Below, piece after piece: positions 1 through 8,503 of a DNA stretch of 42,582 nt (the stretch's first letter is position 1; each line of letters begins with the position of its first letter). The stretch spans positions 1 through 42,582 of the forward strand of contig CABMIH010000008.1 of assembly GCA_902386205.1 (NCBI GenBank). Direction: 5' to 3'. The notes under the pieces are model-generated. The model did no database searches and was not told the origin of the DNA. It saw only the letters and a list, made by a program, of their open reading frames with translations. Source of the stretch: an uncultured archaeon. GTDB lineage: Archaea > Halobacteriota > Methanosarcinia > Methanosarcinales > Methanoperedenaceae. The translations under genes were made by a program, and so were the position numbers.

Positions 1-1
1 C

Positions 2-514
2 AGGACAAAACTTGTAGCATCCTGCATGCATCCTGTCATGGAAGGGATGGAAGTTCGAACCCACAGCAACCGGGTGATAAAGACACGGAAGATGATACTT
101 GAACTCCTCATTGCCCGCTGCCCAAGTTCAAAGAAACTGCAGGATATGGCCTCGATGCTTGAACTCAAGGAAGTCAGGTTCAAGCCATTGAACGAGGATT
201 GCATACTCTGCGGGCTCTGCGTGCGGATGTGCGAGGAACAGATGGGAGCAAAAGCCATCGGGTATGCAGGCAGGGGCACGGACAGGTACATTACCACGCC
301 TTTTGACATGACTTCGGAAGAGTGCAGGAAATGCGGTGCGTGTATGTACATCTGCCCTGCGTGCGAACTGCGATGCCAGGGACCTGAGGCAAAAACCACG
401 CTGTGCAGCGGGTGCCTGAACACAGAACCGGTATGCGCGACAAAGTACGACGATGCCATGTGCTTCATGGTGCCGTGCCTTTCGTGCGTGAAAAGACCAG
501 AAGATGTGAAATAA
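2..514 (+). CDS. 2Fe-2S/4Fe-4S iron-sulfur electron-transfer subunit (HoxU/NuoG-N-like), 5'-truncated
   Basis: The reading frame is open from base 2, so the gene begins before the window. The first visible residues (RTKLVASCMHPVMEGMEV, then a TxSxxV and RKM stretch) match the end of the plant-type 2Fe-2S domain of HoxU/NuoG-like subunits. The segment that would hold the His-Cys3 cluster is replaced by a short helix (SSKKLQDMAS). Two 4Fe-4S motifs follow (CILCGLCVRMC and CRKCGACMYICP), then a Cys-rich tail with four more Cys pairs or singles. Such subunits pass electrons between a flavoprotein and a partner oxidoreductase in the cytoplasm. The FMN glutamate-synthase-like gene starts 63 bp downstream, so the two may work together (inference). 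The exact partner complex cannot be named without the upstream genes. Confidence 0.8.
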   Translation, partial: RTKLVASCMHPVMEGMEVRTHSNRVIKTRKMILELLIARCPSSKKLQDMASMLELKEVRFKPLNEDCILCGLCVRMCEEQMGAKAIGYAGRGTDRYITTPFDMTSEECRKCGACMYICPACELRCQGPEAKTTLCSGCLNTEPVCATKYDDAMCFMVPCLSCVKRPEDVK

Positions 515-577
515 TGAATGGAATTTGAATTAAATTGATTAAAAAAATAATAAGCCCAAATATCAGGAGGATTTAAA

Positions 578-2158
578 ATGTCATTGACAAAAGTAAATGC
601 AACGGCGGCAACGCTGACAAAGAACAGGACAGAAGGGTCTGTAAGCCCATTGAGCGGGATGTGCGTCACCTGCGTGGACGGGTGCATCGGCATGTGCGAG
701 ATCGGAAAGTCCGCTTACAGGGGTCCAGAGGTCATATACCCCCAGCCCTTCGGGATCATCACTTCGGCTTCAGAGAAAGAATACCCGCTTGACCTGAGCC
801 ATTTCACGATCCTTGGAACAGCGGTTGGAGCACACGGGATAGAAGCGAACAGCGATGTGGCGCTCTTTCCCAATGTTGACCTTGAGGTAAGTATCGGTAA
901 GGAGAAAGATATCAAACTGAAGCTGCCCTTCATTATTCCCGGGCTCGGGAGTACGGCTGTGGCGAAGAGCAACTGGGACGGGCTTGCAATAGGCTCCGCG
1001 ATCTCAGGCGTACCCCTTACAATAGGTGAGAACGTGTGCGGCATGGACCCGGATTCTACGATAGAGGACGGTAAAGTAATTGATTCCCCGGACCTTTCAA
1101 GCAGGGTCAAATTGTACAGGAAGTGGCAGAGAGATGGTTACGGCGACATTATCGTCCAGGCGAATGTGGAAGATACTTATCTTGGCGTGCATGAATATGC
1201 CCTTGAAAAACTTTGCGTTAATACCGTTGAACTCAAATGGGGACAGGGAGCAAAGAACATCGGGGGCGAGGTCAAGCTCAATTCCCTGAAGAAGGCACAG
1301 CTACTTCGAAGCCGCGGGTATGTGGTGCTGCCCGACCCGATGGACCCCGATGTGATCGCGGCCTTTAATGCCGGCAGTTTCCATGAATTCGAGAGGCACA
1401 GTCGTGTTGGCATGGTGACTGAAGAGGGATTCATGAAGCGGGTGGAGGAACTGCGGGATGCTGGCGCCAAACATGTATTCCTGAAGACAGGCGCTTACAG
1501 GCCGGCAGACCTTGCCAGGGCCGTGAAATTCGCAAGCAAGGCTGAACTTGACCTCCTGACAGTTGACGGCGCAGGCGGCGGTACTGGAATGAGCCCCTGG
1601 AGGATGATGAACGAATGGGGTGTGCCGCAGGTCGAGATATACTCGCTTTTGTACAATTATCTTAAGAAACTGGATGAGCGTGGTGAATTCATACCCGATG
1701 TCGCCATAGCTGGCGGTATCACGCTTGAAGACCAGGCCGTTAAAGCGCTGGCTCTTGGCGCGCCGTACTTCAAGATCGTGGGAATGGCACGCGCGCCGCT
1801 TGCCGCAGCCATGGTGGGAAAGACCATCGGAAAGAAGGTAAATGAAGGGAAGGTGCCGGTTTATATAAGCAGGTTCGGGAGCAGCATCGATGAGATATTC
1901 ATAACCGCGCCTGAACTCAGGAAGAAATACAACGGCAGCTTCAGCGACATCCCGCCGGGAGCCATTGGCGTATATACATACTTCCAGCGCCTTGCCCAGG
2001 GCGTGCGCCAGTTGATGACCGGTAACAGGAAGTTCGCAATGCAATATATAGAAAGGAACGATATCGCTGCCATAACAAAAGAAGCGGCTGAAGTTTCGGG
2101 TATTCCTTATATAATGGATGTGGACAGTGACGAGGTTGAAGGGATTCTGAATTCCTGA
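578..2158 (+). CDS. FMN-dependent glutamate synthase-like protein (GltB central domain, archaeal type)
   Basis: A 526-residue protein whose C-terminal two thirds is the FMN-binding TIM barrel of glutamate synthase. Seen are LLTVDGAGGGTGMSP (the FMN/phosphate loop), a glycine-rich VAIAGGITLEDQAVKALALGA strand-helix, and a following KIVGMARAPLAAAM stretch. The N-terminal part has CVTCVDGCIGMCEIGKS, a Cys-rich motif typical of the stand-alone archaeal form. The amidotransferase and GXGXG domains of bacterial GltB are absent, as in archaeal split enzymes. An AGGAGG ribosome-binding site lies 8 bp before the ATG. Glutamate synthesis is the usual family annotation; the iron-sulfur neighbour upstream could be the electron donor (inference). 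A perfect hairpin terminator follows the gene. Confidence 0.88.
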   Translation: MSLTKVNATAATLTKNRTEGSVSPLSGMCVTCVDGCIGMCEIGKSAYRGPEVIYPQPFGIITSASEKEYPLDLSHFTILGTAVGAHGIEANSDVALFPNVDLEVSIGKEKDIKLKLPFIIPGLGSTAVAKSNWDGLAIGSAISGVPLTIGENVCGMDPDSTIEDGKVIDSPDLSSRVKLYRKWQRDGYGDIIVQANVEDTYLGVHEYALEKLCVNTVELKWGQGAKNIGGEVKLNSLKKAQLLRSRGYVVLPDPMDPDVIAAFNAGSFHEFERHSRVGMVTEEGFMKRVEELRDAGAKHVFLKTGAYRPADLARAVKFASKAELDLLTVDGAGGGTGMSPWRMMNEWGVPQVEIYSLLYNYLKKLDERGEFIPDVAIAGGITLEDQAVKALALGAPYFKIVGMARAPLAAAMVGKTIGKKVNEGKVPVYISRFGSSIDEIFITAPELRKKYNGSFSDIPPGAIGVYTYFQRLAQGVRQLMTGNRKFAMQYIERNDIAAITKEAAEVSGIPYIMDVDSDEVEGILNS

Positions 2159-2169
2159 ATCCACCTTTA

Positions 2170-2220
2170 AAGCCGGCAGGATCTTGGGGGTCATCCGTGC
2201 CGGCTTCCCTATTTATTTTT
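2170..2220 (+). terminator. Intrinsic-type hairpin terminator after the glutamate-synthase-like gene
   Basis: AAGCCGGCA at 2170-2178 pairs perfectly with TGCCGGCTT at 2198-2206 (9 bp, 19-nt loop). A T-rich run follows (ATTTATTTTTTTT from about 2211). It begins 11 bases after the stop codon. Archaea usually terminate at bare U-tracts, so the GC-rich stem is notable. Confidence 0.7.
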
Positions 2221-2292
2221 TTTATGCGCAGATCTGAATTATATTGTTTTTTGTCGTAACGCTTAAACTCTAAGCTGCTATTCAGGAACATC

Positions 2293-2664
2293 ATGGTAAA
2301 AGTAGAAGTCGTAATGGATGAAAAAACACTCATTGCCAAACATATGCTTAACTACAGGCTCATGAAATTATCATGGGCATTATTTTTCATAATCCTTGGA
2401 GGAAGCTTCATTCTCGAAAGTGCCGGTACTATAAATAATACCCAGAAAGAGATTATTTTATATGCAGGCAGCGGCTCAGTATTGCTTTTGTTAAATGTTC
2501 TCAGGATTTTCTGGCATATAGAAATCGGCAGGTTCTCAACAGGCCTTGGGGTCATGGGACTGCTTCTGGGGATTGCCAGATATTATTCACTGGATGTTTC
2601 GATCTGGCCGGCCCTGGCAATGATAATTGGGATTTATATCTTGTTGGGACTGATCAAAAAATAA
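2293..2664 (+). CDS. Small four-helix membrane protein, unknown function
   Basis: I do not recognise a family with certainty. The 123-residue product has a short charged N terminus followed by four hydrophobic stretches: around residues 28-45 (ALFFIILGGSFIL), 54-70, 83-97 (GLGVMGLLLGIA) and 104-121 (WPALAMIIGIYILLGL). It ends in KK, as expected for a small integral membrane protein. An alternative ATG seven codons in (2314) would remove MVKVEVV. A weak AGGAAC lies just upstream of 2293. It stands alone and is convergent with the next gene. Such proteins often resemble the LiaF/DUF5668-type membrane domains, but this is only a resemblance. Confidence 0.65.
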   Translation: MVKVEVVMDEKTLIAKHMLNYRLMKLSWALFFIILGGSFILESAGTINNTQKEIILYAGSGSVLLLLNVLRIFWHIEIGRFSTGLGVMGLLLGIARYYSLDVSIWPALAMIIGIYILLGLIKK

Positions 2665-2718
2665 ATAGAGAAAAAAAGAATAAATAAAGAAAAAAAAGTC
2701 CAAACTGTCAAAATTTTA

Positions 2719-2976
2719 TCATTTTTTTGACAAAAACATTTTTACAAGATAAACCCCGACACCAACCACCACAAGGCTGAATATCGCCCTGATAAGGTCC
2801 GCATATTGAGGGGTGAAAAGGGCTCCTATAGCGTTCTCCATGCTGATAAAGAAGGTGAACAGTGCGATGAATATCAATAATACAAGCATGATCACCATAG
2901 CAATATTGAACAGTTTTCGGAATGAATCCGATTCGCTGGTTTTTTTCTCATCAATACTTTTCTGTTCATCGTTCAT
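2719..2976 (-). CDS. Two-helix small membrane protein, last gene of a surface-protein operon
   Basis: An 85-residue protein with a polar acidic/basic N terminus (residues 1-22) and two clear membrane helices, about residues 25-46 (FNIAMVIMLVLLIFIALFTFF) and 62-80 (IRAIFSLVVVGVGVYLV). No family is recognised. It starts 4 bp after the stop of the PGF-CTERM protein gene upstream, so it is almost certainly co-transcribed with it and the lipoprotein. It may be a membrane partner of these two secreted proteins (inference). Confidence 0.65.
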   Translation of the reverse strand: MNDEQKSIDEKKTSESDSFRKLFNIAMVIMLVLLIFIALFTFFISMENAIGALFTPQYADLIRAIFSLVVVGVGVYLVKMFLSKK

Positions 2977-2980
2977 ATTA

Positions 2981-3886
2981 TCACCTTCTTACTCTTACCA
3001 GAACGAAATACACCAGCAGCAGACCTATCATGGCGACCGCTGACTCAAAACCCGGCTCTGTCTTCTTTCCGGCCGCCGGGGCCTTTTCTATCGGTTTTCC
3101 TTCCTCGACGAAAACATACGTCCTGGGTTCATTATATTTTATCTCATTGAGTTTTATTTTCTCACTTACTCTTCCAGTGACCATCGTCTTCCCGTTTTCT
3201 TTAACAGTTACAGTAAAACTGTATTCCTTATTCCTTGGTATATCAAAGGTCACCTTGCCCCTTGCATAATTCATACTTTTCACTGAACCGAATTCATCAA
3301 GCTTTATATCAGCAGTGTACTGGTCCGTCCGCGCTGTCACTTCCATGGTCAGGGGTTTAGAATCGCCCCCCTCATTGTATATTCCCGGGGAAACTTCAAC
3401 AACGGCAACTGTTGCATCATTATAAAGCTTTGTGATCTTAAGGTTCATGTCTGTCAGCTTGATTTCTGCCGGCTGTGTGGAGTCCGGTTTTGGTTTTACT
3501 GTTACGGGAACATTATTCTGGGTCAGTAATTTCCCGTTTTCATAAAGCTGGACCTCCACCATATAATCGCCGGGGTTGGCAACTACAAGGGTAATACTGC
3601 TGGCAGATGTGGATTTACTTTTAATATATCCGATATCGGCATCCTTCTCGGCAACAATCAGGTTGGTTGAAAACTCCCTTATCTTGGCTTTTACTGTCAA
3701 TATGCCTGTATCCCTTTCCTGGTTATTCTGGATATAAGGGGTTATCGCCAGTTTTGTGCCTTCATCCTGCCGTGAAGGCATTACATCGATCGATGTAATT
3801 TCCACATTAGCATATTCCCTGAGGCAGCCGCTAATAAGAAGGCTGGCAAGGATTAAGAGAAAAAATAAAAACCCTTTGTTTCTCAT
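2981..3886 (-). CDS. Secreted lipobox-bearing protein with PGF-CTERM-like C-terminal anchor
   Basis: The 301-residue product has a signal sequence (residues 2-20) ending in a lipobox-like LLISGC. Several beta-rich repeats of CARDB/Ig-like character follow, with phrases such as ITPYIQN and VVEVSPGIYNEGG. The C terminus reads EPGFESAVAMIGLLLVYF plus a basic end (RVRR), matching the PGF-CTERM tripartite signal for archaeosortase A processing: PGF motif, hydrophobic helix, basic tail. Having both a lipobox Cys and a PGF-CTERM in one chain suggests attachment at both ends, if both signals are used. It lies 7 bp after the lipoprotein gene and 4 bp before the two-helix protein gene. Role unknown; presumably cell surface. 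Confidence 0.75.
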   Translation of the reverse strand: MRNKGFLFFLLILASLLISGCLREYANVEITSIDVMPSRQDEGTKLAITPYIQNNQERDTGILTVKAKIREFSTNLIVAEKDADIGYIKSKSTSASSITLVVANPGDYMVEVQLYENGKLLTQNNVPVTVKPKPDSTQPAEIKLTDMNLKITKLYNDATVAVVEVSPGIYNEGGDSKPLTMEVTARTDQYTADIKLDEFGSVKSMNYARGKVTFDIPRNKEYSFTVTVKENGKTMVTGRVSEKIKLNEIKYNEPRTYVFVEEGKPIEKAPAAGKKTEPGFESAVAMIGLLLVYFVLVRVRR

Positions 3887-3893
3887 TTTGATC

Positions 3894-4685
3894 TTAGAGT
3901 TTTACCTTAAGCTGCAATGTCTTTGTATCTATGACTTTATCGCCCATGAACAGCGTAACGATAACATCGGTTTCGCCATTGGGTGCATTCTTGAATACTG
4001 GCAGCACGACGGCTTCTGTATAGGATGTCCCGCCTTTTGCCATTGCTTCCCCTATCTCAAATGTGGCATTGGAGCCGATTCTCTTATTATCTATGTCCAC
4101 AAATACTTTAAGGGTTTTTTCATCGATCGTTGTCTTTCCTTCATTTTTAACTGAGAAGGTTATTGTGGCATTTCCGCCTTTTTCTATTGTCCATGTGGTA
4201 AGCTCTGCTTCCGATCTACTTCCCGGATCTTTAACAAAGCCCACGAATTGCAGCTTTGCATCAGGGAGTACAGTTGTCTGTACAGGGACGGTCTTTGTCT
4301 TTATTATCGGTTTCCCGTCCTTGTCCTTTCCTGAGGCATAGGACAATGTCATTGTTGTCGTATCCTTTGTGTCCTTGAAACCCGCTGCCTGGAATTTTGC
4401 ATTCAGGGTGACAAAAGATGGTTCTTCTTTTGCTCTTGCAGGGATATTCACATTCCCGCCTGCCAGTACGGTAAATGGATCAAACGATGCAACTTTGACA
4501 TTATCAATCGGTTCAGTTGCATTATTCAGCACACTTAATGAAAATTCAATTTCCTGGAACTCCTTCGCCGTTACAGGTGAAACCTTTACGATGACGTCTT
4601 CAGGATTGACCGGATTCACTGTCGATACGCATCCTGAGATCAGGATGGCCGCAATTATCAATAGGATAGTTAACATTCTTTTCAT
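3894..4685 (-). CDS. Secreted lipoprotein with CARDB/Ig-like beta domains
   Basis: A predicted 263-residue lipoprotein: KRMLTILLIIAAILISGC is a compact signal peptide with a lipobox. The rest is beta-strand-rich with phrases typical of CARDB-like modules (ITFSVKNEGKTTIDEKTLKVFVD). I chose the ATG at 4685 over an in-frame GTG at 4694 because an AAAGGTGG Shine-Dalgarno element lies just before 4685 and overlaps the GTG. A TATA-like element at 4720-4728 sits about 35 bp upstream, fitting a promoter for this gene. It heads an operon with the PGF-CTERM protein and the two-helix protein. Function unknown; location outside the membrane. Confidence 0.72.
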   Translation of the reverse strand: MKRMLTILLIIAAILISGCVSTVNPVNPEDVIVKVSPVTAKEFQEIEFSLSVLNNATEPIDNVKVASFDPFTVLAGGNVNIPARAKEEPSFVTLNAKFQAAGFKDTKDTTTMTLSYASGKDKDGKPIIKTKTVPVQTTVLPDAKLQFVGFVKDPGSRSEAELTTWTIEKGGNATITFSVKNEGKTTIDEKTLKVFVDIDNKRIGSNATFEIGEAMAKGGTSYTEAVVLPVFKNAPNGETDVIVTLFMGDKVIDTKTLQLKVKL

Positions 4686-4719
4686 ATTTACCACCTTTCT
4701 TTTAATAGAAAGGTCTGAC

Positions 4720-4728
4720 TATATATAG
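4720..4728. promoter_or_regulatory. TATA box between the lipoprotein operon and elp3
   Basis: The stretch TATATATAG is nearly symmetric and lies between two divergent genes. Read on the minus strand it would place transcription start about 12 bp before the lipoprotein ATG at 4685. Read on the plus strand it makes a TTG start for elp3 at 4731 impossible on a primary transcript and favours the ATG at 4803. Confidence 0.5.
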
Positions 4729-4802
4729 TTTTGGATAGGCATGGAATAGCGCCCTTTTTCTTTCCCAATCTTAATTATCCACCAGACCTATATGCTAACG
4801 CA

Positions 4803-6404
4803 ATGGACGAAATAGATTTCGCATTCAGGGAACTTATAGAAAAGCTCCTGCGAAAAGAAATAACAACAAAGCAGGAACTTAATGCAGCCAAAAAAGATAT
4901 CAGCATACGCTGCAAACTATCCTCTCTCCCAGGCAATTCCCGGATACTTGCAGCAGCAAAGGAGGAGGAAAAACAGGAAGTCCTTGAACTTCTCCAGCTA
5001 AAACCTGTAAGGACTATATCGGGTGTTGCAGTCATAGCAGCCATGACTTCGCCTGCGCCATGCCCGCATGGACTTTGCCTGCCCTGCCCGGGAGGGCCGG
5101 GATCAAAATACCACTCTCCGCAAAGCTATATGGGGGCAGAACCCGCAGCAAGAAGGGCTTTTGAGAATGATTTTGACCCGTACAGGCAGGTCACATCGCG
5201 CTTAAACCAGCTTTCGCAAATAGGGCATCCGGTAGAGAAGGCTGAACTTATCGTTATGGGCGGGACTTTTACATCCCGCACGCTATGCTACCAGGAGTGG
5301 TTCGTCAGGCGCGCCATCGAAGCCATGAATGATTTTTATGGTACGGAATGGAGGAAAAGCACATACAGTTCGATAGAAGAAGTCCAATCCGCAAATGAAC
5401 GGGCCCGGATAAGGAACGTCGGGATCACTATCGAAACAAGACCGGACTGGACAGAAAATGAACATATCGATACTATCCTTGGCCTTGGCGCTACAAAAGT
5501 GGAGATAGGTGTCCAGAGCACTTATGATTTCATCCTTGCGGGAATACAGCGGGGTCATTCTGTGAAGGAGAGCGCTGATGCAAATATGAGGCTTCGCGAC
5601 AGTGGACTCAAAGTCGGGTTCCATATGATGCCCGGGCTTCCCGGCTCGACAGTGGAATCGGATTTTCGCATGTTCAGAACATTGTTTGAAGATGAGCGCT
5701 TCAAACCTGATTATCTCAAGATATACCCCACGCTGGTAACAGAAGGAACGCGGCTTCACGGGATGTGGGAAATCGGGAACTACGCCCCTCTTGAAGTTGA
5801 GAATGCTGTGGAACTACTGGCAAGGGTCAAGTCGATCCTGCCGAAATGGGTCAGGCTCCAGAGGATCCAGCGCGACATCCCGGCTTACCAGGTACTTGCA
5901 GGCATAACGAAAAGCAATATCAGGCAGCTTGCAAAACAGCGGCTTGTGGAAATGGGCGGGAAATGCCGCTGCATCAGGTGCCGCGAAGTGGGTCACGGCT
6001 CGCTTTCTGGTATAGAGCCTGAAAATATCGAGCTGACAATGGAAGAATATAAGGCATGCAAAGGCCTGGAACATTTCATTTCCTTTGAGGACGTAGAAAA
6101 GGATCTATTGATAGGGTTTATAAGGCTCCGTTTCCCTCATGTCCCCCACAGGCCGGAGCTTACTGGCACGGCTGTTGTGCGTGAATTGCACGTCTATGGT
6201 TCGATGGTGCCGCCGGGAATAAACGCAGAGGAAAAACAATGGCAGCACAGGGGATACGGGGAAGAACTCCTCATGCAGGCCGAAGAAACCGCGAGGTCTG
6301 GTGGATATGAAAAAATAGCTGTAACAAGCGGAATTGGGGTTCGGGATTATTACAGGAAATTCGGGTATGAGCTGGAAGGCCCTTACATGATGAAAAAATT
6401 ATAG
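4803..6404 (+). CDS. elp3: tRNA uridine(34) 5-carboxymethylaminomethyl synthase Elp3
   Basis: An archaeal Elp3: a radical SAM domain followed by a C-terminal GNAT acetyltransferase. It adds the carboxymethyl group to wobble uridine 34 of tRNAs using acetyl-CoA. From the ATG at 4803 (533 residues) the cluster motif CPHGLCLPC gives ligands Cys87, Cys92 and Cys95. IETRPDWTENEH is typical of the barrel, and the end (SGIGVRDYYRKFGYELEGPYM) is the hallmark Elp3 GNAT finish. Cysteines in a GKCRCIRCREVGH segment form the family's linker zinc site. The frame can be extended to a TTG at 4731, but a TATA-like box just before it and the usual family N terminus favour 4803. Its 3' end overlaps the convergent Nif3-like gene by 6 bp. 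Confidence 0.92.
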   Translation: MDEIDFAFRELIEKLLRKEITTKQELNAAKKDISIRCKLSSLPGNSRILAAAKEEEKQEVLELLQLKPVRTISGVAVIAAMTSPAPCPHGLCLPCPGGPGSKYHSPQSYMGAEPAARRAFENDFDPYRQVTSRLNQLSQIGHPVEKAELIVMGGTFTSRTLCYQEWFVRRAIEAMNDFYGTEWRKSTYSSIEEVQSANERARIRNVGITIETRPDWTENEHIDTILGLGATKVEIGVQSTYDFILAGIQRGHSVKESADANMRLRDSGLKVGFHMMPGLPGSTVESDFRMFRTLFEDERFKPDYLKIYPTLVTEGTRLHGMWEIGNYAPLEVENAVELLARVKSILPKWVRLQRIQRDIPAYQVLAGITKSNIRQLAKQRLVEMGGKCRCIRCREVGHGSLSGIEPENIELTMEEYKACKGLEHFISFEDVEKDLLIGFIRLRFPHVPHRPELTGTAVVRELHVYGSMVPPGINAEEKQWQHRGYGEELLMQAEETARSGGYEKIAVTSGIGVRDYYRKFGYELEGPYMMKKL

Positions 6405-7124
6405 GATCCTGACAAGCGGCTTATCCTCAATAAAAACCGATTCAATCGGCAGCCGCTCGCACAGTCTTTTCATGGCAGGTGCTTCAGTGGCATAATGGGT
6501 GGCATCAAAAAGGCATAGCTCCCCGGCATAGCGTATGGCATCATGCCTGAGTTCTCCTGATACGAGGGCATCGGCGCCATGAGCAATCGCAGTTTCGAGA
6601 TATTCCCTTCTGAACCCGCTTCCTCCGACCACCATGACCTTTTTTATTTCACCCTCGCCCGCATATTGCACATGGGTATCCAGCTTCTGGGCTACAAAAG
6701 ATGCGAATTCTGAGGCGCTGCGCGGCTTTGTTTTACCCATTCTCCCCAGGGTAAGGGGTTCGATAGCATGCAATCCCAGGATATCAGCAAGCGCATCATT
6801 CACTCCGCCTTCTGCTTTATCATAATTCGTATGCATTGTGTAGATGGATATATCGTTATCGATGGCGATCTTCAACGTATCAGACAGGCGTTTTGATATC
6901 AGATTTACAGGATCAAATAACAAAGTATGATGGGTGATAAGCAGGTTTGCGCCAAGAAGTGCCGCCTCCTTTAAGACGTGGTCTGTGGGGTCAAGCGCCA
7001 CGGCGATTTTGTTGACATCGGCGGCGCGGTCGAGGACGAGACCGATCCTGCCTGTATCGAAATCCTCGGCTAATTCCGGCGGCGTGATGGATTCAAGAAG
7101 TGGGATTATTTCTGTGAGGTTCAT
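6399..7124 (-). CDS. Nif3-like dinuclear metal center protein (DUF34/YbgI family)
   Basis: The 241-residue product matches the Nif3/YbgI family. Its N terminus (LTEIIPLLESITPPELAEDFDTGRIGL) corresponds to the 'AE.WDN.GL' opening. LLITHHTLLFDP carries the paired metal-binding histidines, YTMHTNYDKAEGGVND is a family core motif, and SGELRHDAIRYA sits near the C terminus. The family forms hexamers with a di-metal site; GTP cyclohydrolase-like or metal-chaperone roles have been proposed but the reaction is not settled. No insert domain is present, consistent with the short archaeal form. It is divergent from the membrane protein at 7244, with a perfect palindrome in the shared gap. Confidence 0.85.
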   Translation of the reverse strand: MNLTEIIPLLESITPPELAEDFDTGRIGLVLDRAADVNKIAVALDPTDHVLKEAALLGANLLITHHTLLFDPVNLISKRLSDTLKIAIDNDISIYTMHTNYDKAEGGVNDALADILGLHAIEPLTLGRMGKTKPRSASEFASFVAQKLDTHVQYAGEGEIKKVMVVGGSGFRREYLETAIAHGADALVSGELRHDAIRYAGELCLFDATHYATEAPAMKRLCERLPIESVFIEDKPLVRIL

Positions 7125-7165
7125 GGTTCTTGGTTGGGCGGTATTTTGAAGTATAATCTGACTCT

Positions 7166-7180
7166 ATTCTAAGTTAGAAT
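7166..7180. promoter_or_regulatory. 15-bp perfect palindrome in a divergent promoter region
   Basis: ATTCTAA-G-TTAGAAT, seven-base arms around one central base. It lies 41 bp before the Nif3-like start and 11 bp before the TATA box of the membrane protein gene, a typical position for a regulator site. The regulator is unknown. Confidence 0.5.
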
Positions 7181-7191
7181 CAATGTCAAAC

Positions 7192-7203
7192 ATATATATA
7201 TTA
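7192..7203 (+). promoter_or_regulatory. TATA box for the gene starting at 7244
   Basis: An ATATATATATTA stretch 40-50 bp before the ATG, predicting a short 5' leader of about 20 nt. Confidence 0.5.
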
Positions 7204-7243
7204 TCTGGCATATTTCCTATAAATCCCGCACGTTGATGAACAA

Positions 7244-8503
7244 ATGATGAAACAAAAAATATTATCTCCTGCGCTGGTACTATTCTTCCTGTCACCAATG
7301 GTCGGCGAATTGCTGTCCGGTTCATCGCCGCCTGCTGAGTTCTTCAATCCAATTGTCTTTTTATTACTGGCGGCGCTGTATGGAAGCGGTGCCATAATAG
7401 CCCGTGAGCTGACTTTTCGGTGGGGGAAGGGCTGGGCCACGCTACTGGTACTGGGTGCAGCGTACGGGATCATTGAGGAGGGATTGATGGTTAAAAGCTT
7501 TTTTGACCCGGGCTGGGTTGACATCGGTATCCTGGGCAGTTACGGCAGGTGGGCCGACATCAACTGGGTATGGAGCCTGCAACTTACCATATACCACGCT
7601 GTTTTCAGTATTGGAATTCCTGTCCTTCTGGCAGGTTTGATGTTCCCGATGCGACAATCGGAATCATGGGTCAGCCCGCGCACATTCAAAAAACTATGTA
7701 TATCGCTGGTCGCTGTTGTGATAATTGGCTTCCTCTTTATTACCCCGTACAGGCCGTCGTTAGTTCCCTATCTCCTGGCAATTATAACCGTATCAGGGCT
7801 GATCAAGCTGGCGCAGCGGCTGCCGGAACAGTTATTTGTTCCCAAAAGCATACGCGTTCCCCGCCCCCGCTGGTTTGTAGTTGCAGGTTTCCTTTCGACT
7901 TTTTCTTTCTTTTTTATTAACTTGGCTATGCCTAATACCGGACTTCATCCTTTGTGGACCATATTCCTGGTGATAGGACTTGTTATTCTGGTAAGCCGGA
8001 AGGTATTGAGGATGTCAGGCAATGGTGCAGCATGGTCAAAAAGACATCAACTGGCACTGGCGTCAGGGGCTCTTGGTTTCTTTATCCTGCTTGCACCACT
8101 TCAGGAATTGGATAAAACCCGGCCTGATAATGCAGGAGGGATGACTCTTGCAGGCATTGCTGCAGCCCTGTTTTTGATGAGGCTGTCTGGTAATTCAAAA
8201 CGTCAAAAAAAAGAAAGCGTCTTAGAGCTTCAAATCGGAAAAGGAGGAAAATTTCCAATAATTTTTATTACTAACAGTAATTGTCGGTCAGCCTCTGATA
8301 TGGATGGCAGTGCGCGTAAACCGGATCGAAAAGGAAGAAGAAGAGAAAAACATTTAAACATTCCCTTCCAAGTCATTAAAAACAAGAGGAGGTTTATAAA
8401 ATGGACAAACTCTACGAACAATCCGAAACCGGCTGCTGCCCAAGGTTTGATCCCGGGCCCTGGGATGAAAAAGAGATCACATGGCAGGACAAACTGTTCC
8501 TAA
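7244..8503 (+). CDS. Multi-pass membrane protein with a probably shifted C-terminal tail
   Basis: The first 310 or so residues form about nine hydrophobic helices and include YGIIEEGLMVKSFFDPGW after the second or third helix. I cannot name the family; the Glu-Glu pair recalls CPBP-type membrane proteases, but the rest of that signature is not evident. From about residue 325 the composition changes abruptly to Lys/Arg/Asn-rich, without helices. The frame then runs 103 bp into the following gene, over that gene's promoter and GAGGAGG site. A run of eight A at about 8205-8212 precedes a TAG in the next frame at 8223-8225. A one-base indel there would end the protein at about 326 residues, which looks more natural. 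The N-terminal assignment is solid, the end is doubtful. Confidence 0.65.
   Translation: MMKQKILSPALVLFFLSPMVGELLSGSSPPAEFFNPIVFLLLAALYGSGAIIARELTFRWGKGWATLLVLGAAYGIIEEGLMVKSFFDPGWVDIGILGSYGRWADINWVWSLQLTIYHAVFSIGIPVLLAGLMFPMRQSESWVSPRTFKKLCISLVAVVIIGFLFITPYRPSLVPYLLAIITVSGLIKLAQRLPEQLFVPKSIRVPRPRWFVVAGFLSTFSFFFINLAMPNTGLHPLWTIFLVIGLVILVSRKVLRMSGNGAAWSKRHQLALASGALGFFILLAPLQELDKTRPDNAGGMTLAGIAAALFLMRLSGNSKRQKKESVLELQIGKGGKFPIIFITNSNCRSASDMDGSARKPDRKGRRREKHLNIPFQVIKNKRRFIKWTNSTNNPKPAAAQGLIPGPGMKKRSHGRTNCS

Noticed and set aside
1301-2194. Long minus-strand frame (297 codons) opposite the glutamate-synthase-like gene
   Set aside because: It is the antisense of a clearly recognised FMN enzyme, lacks family-like features and has no ribosome-binding site.
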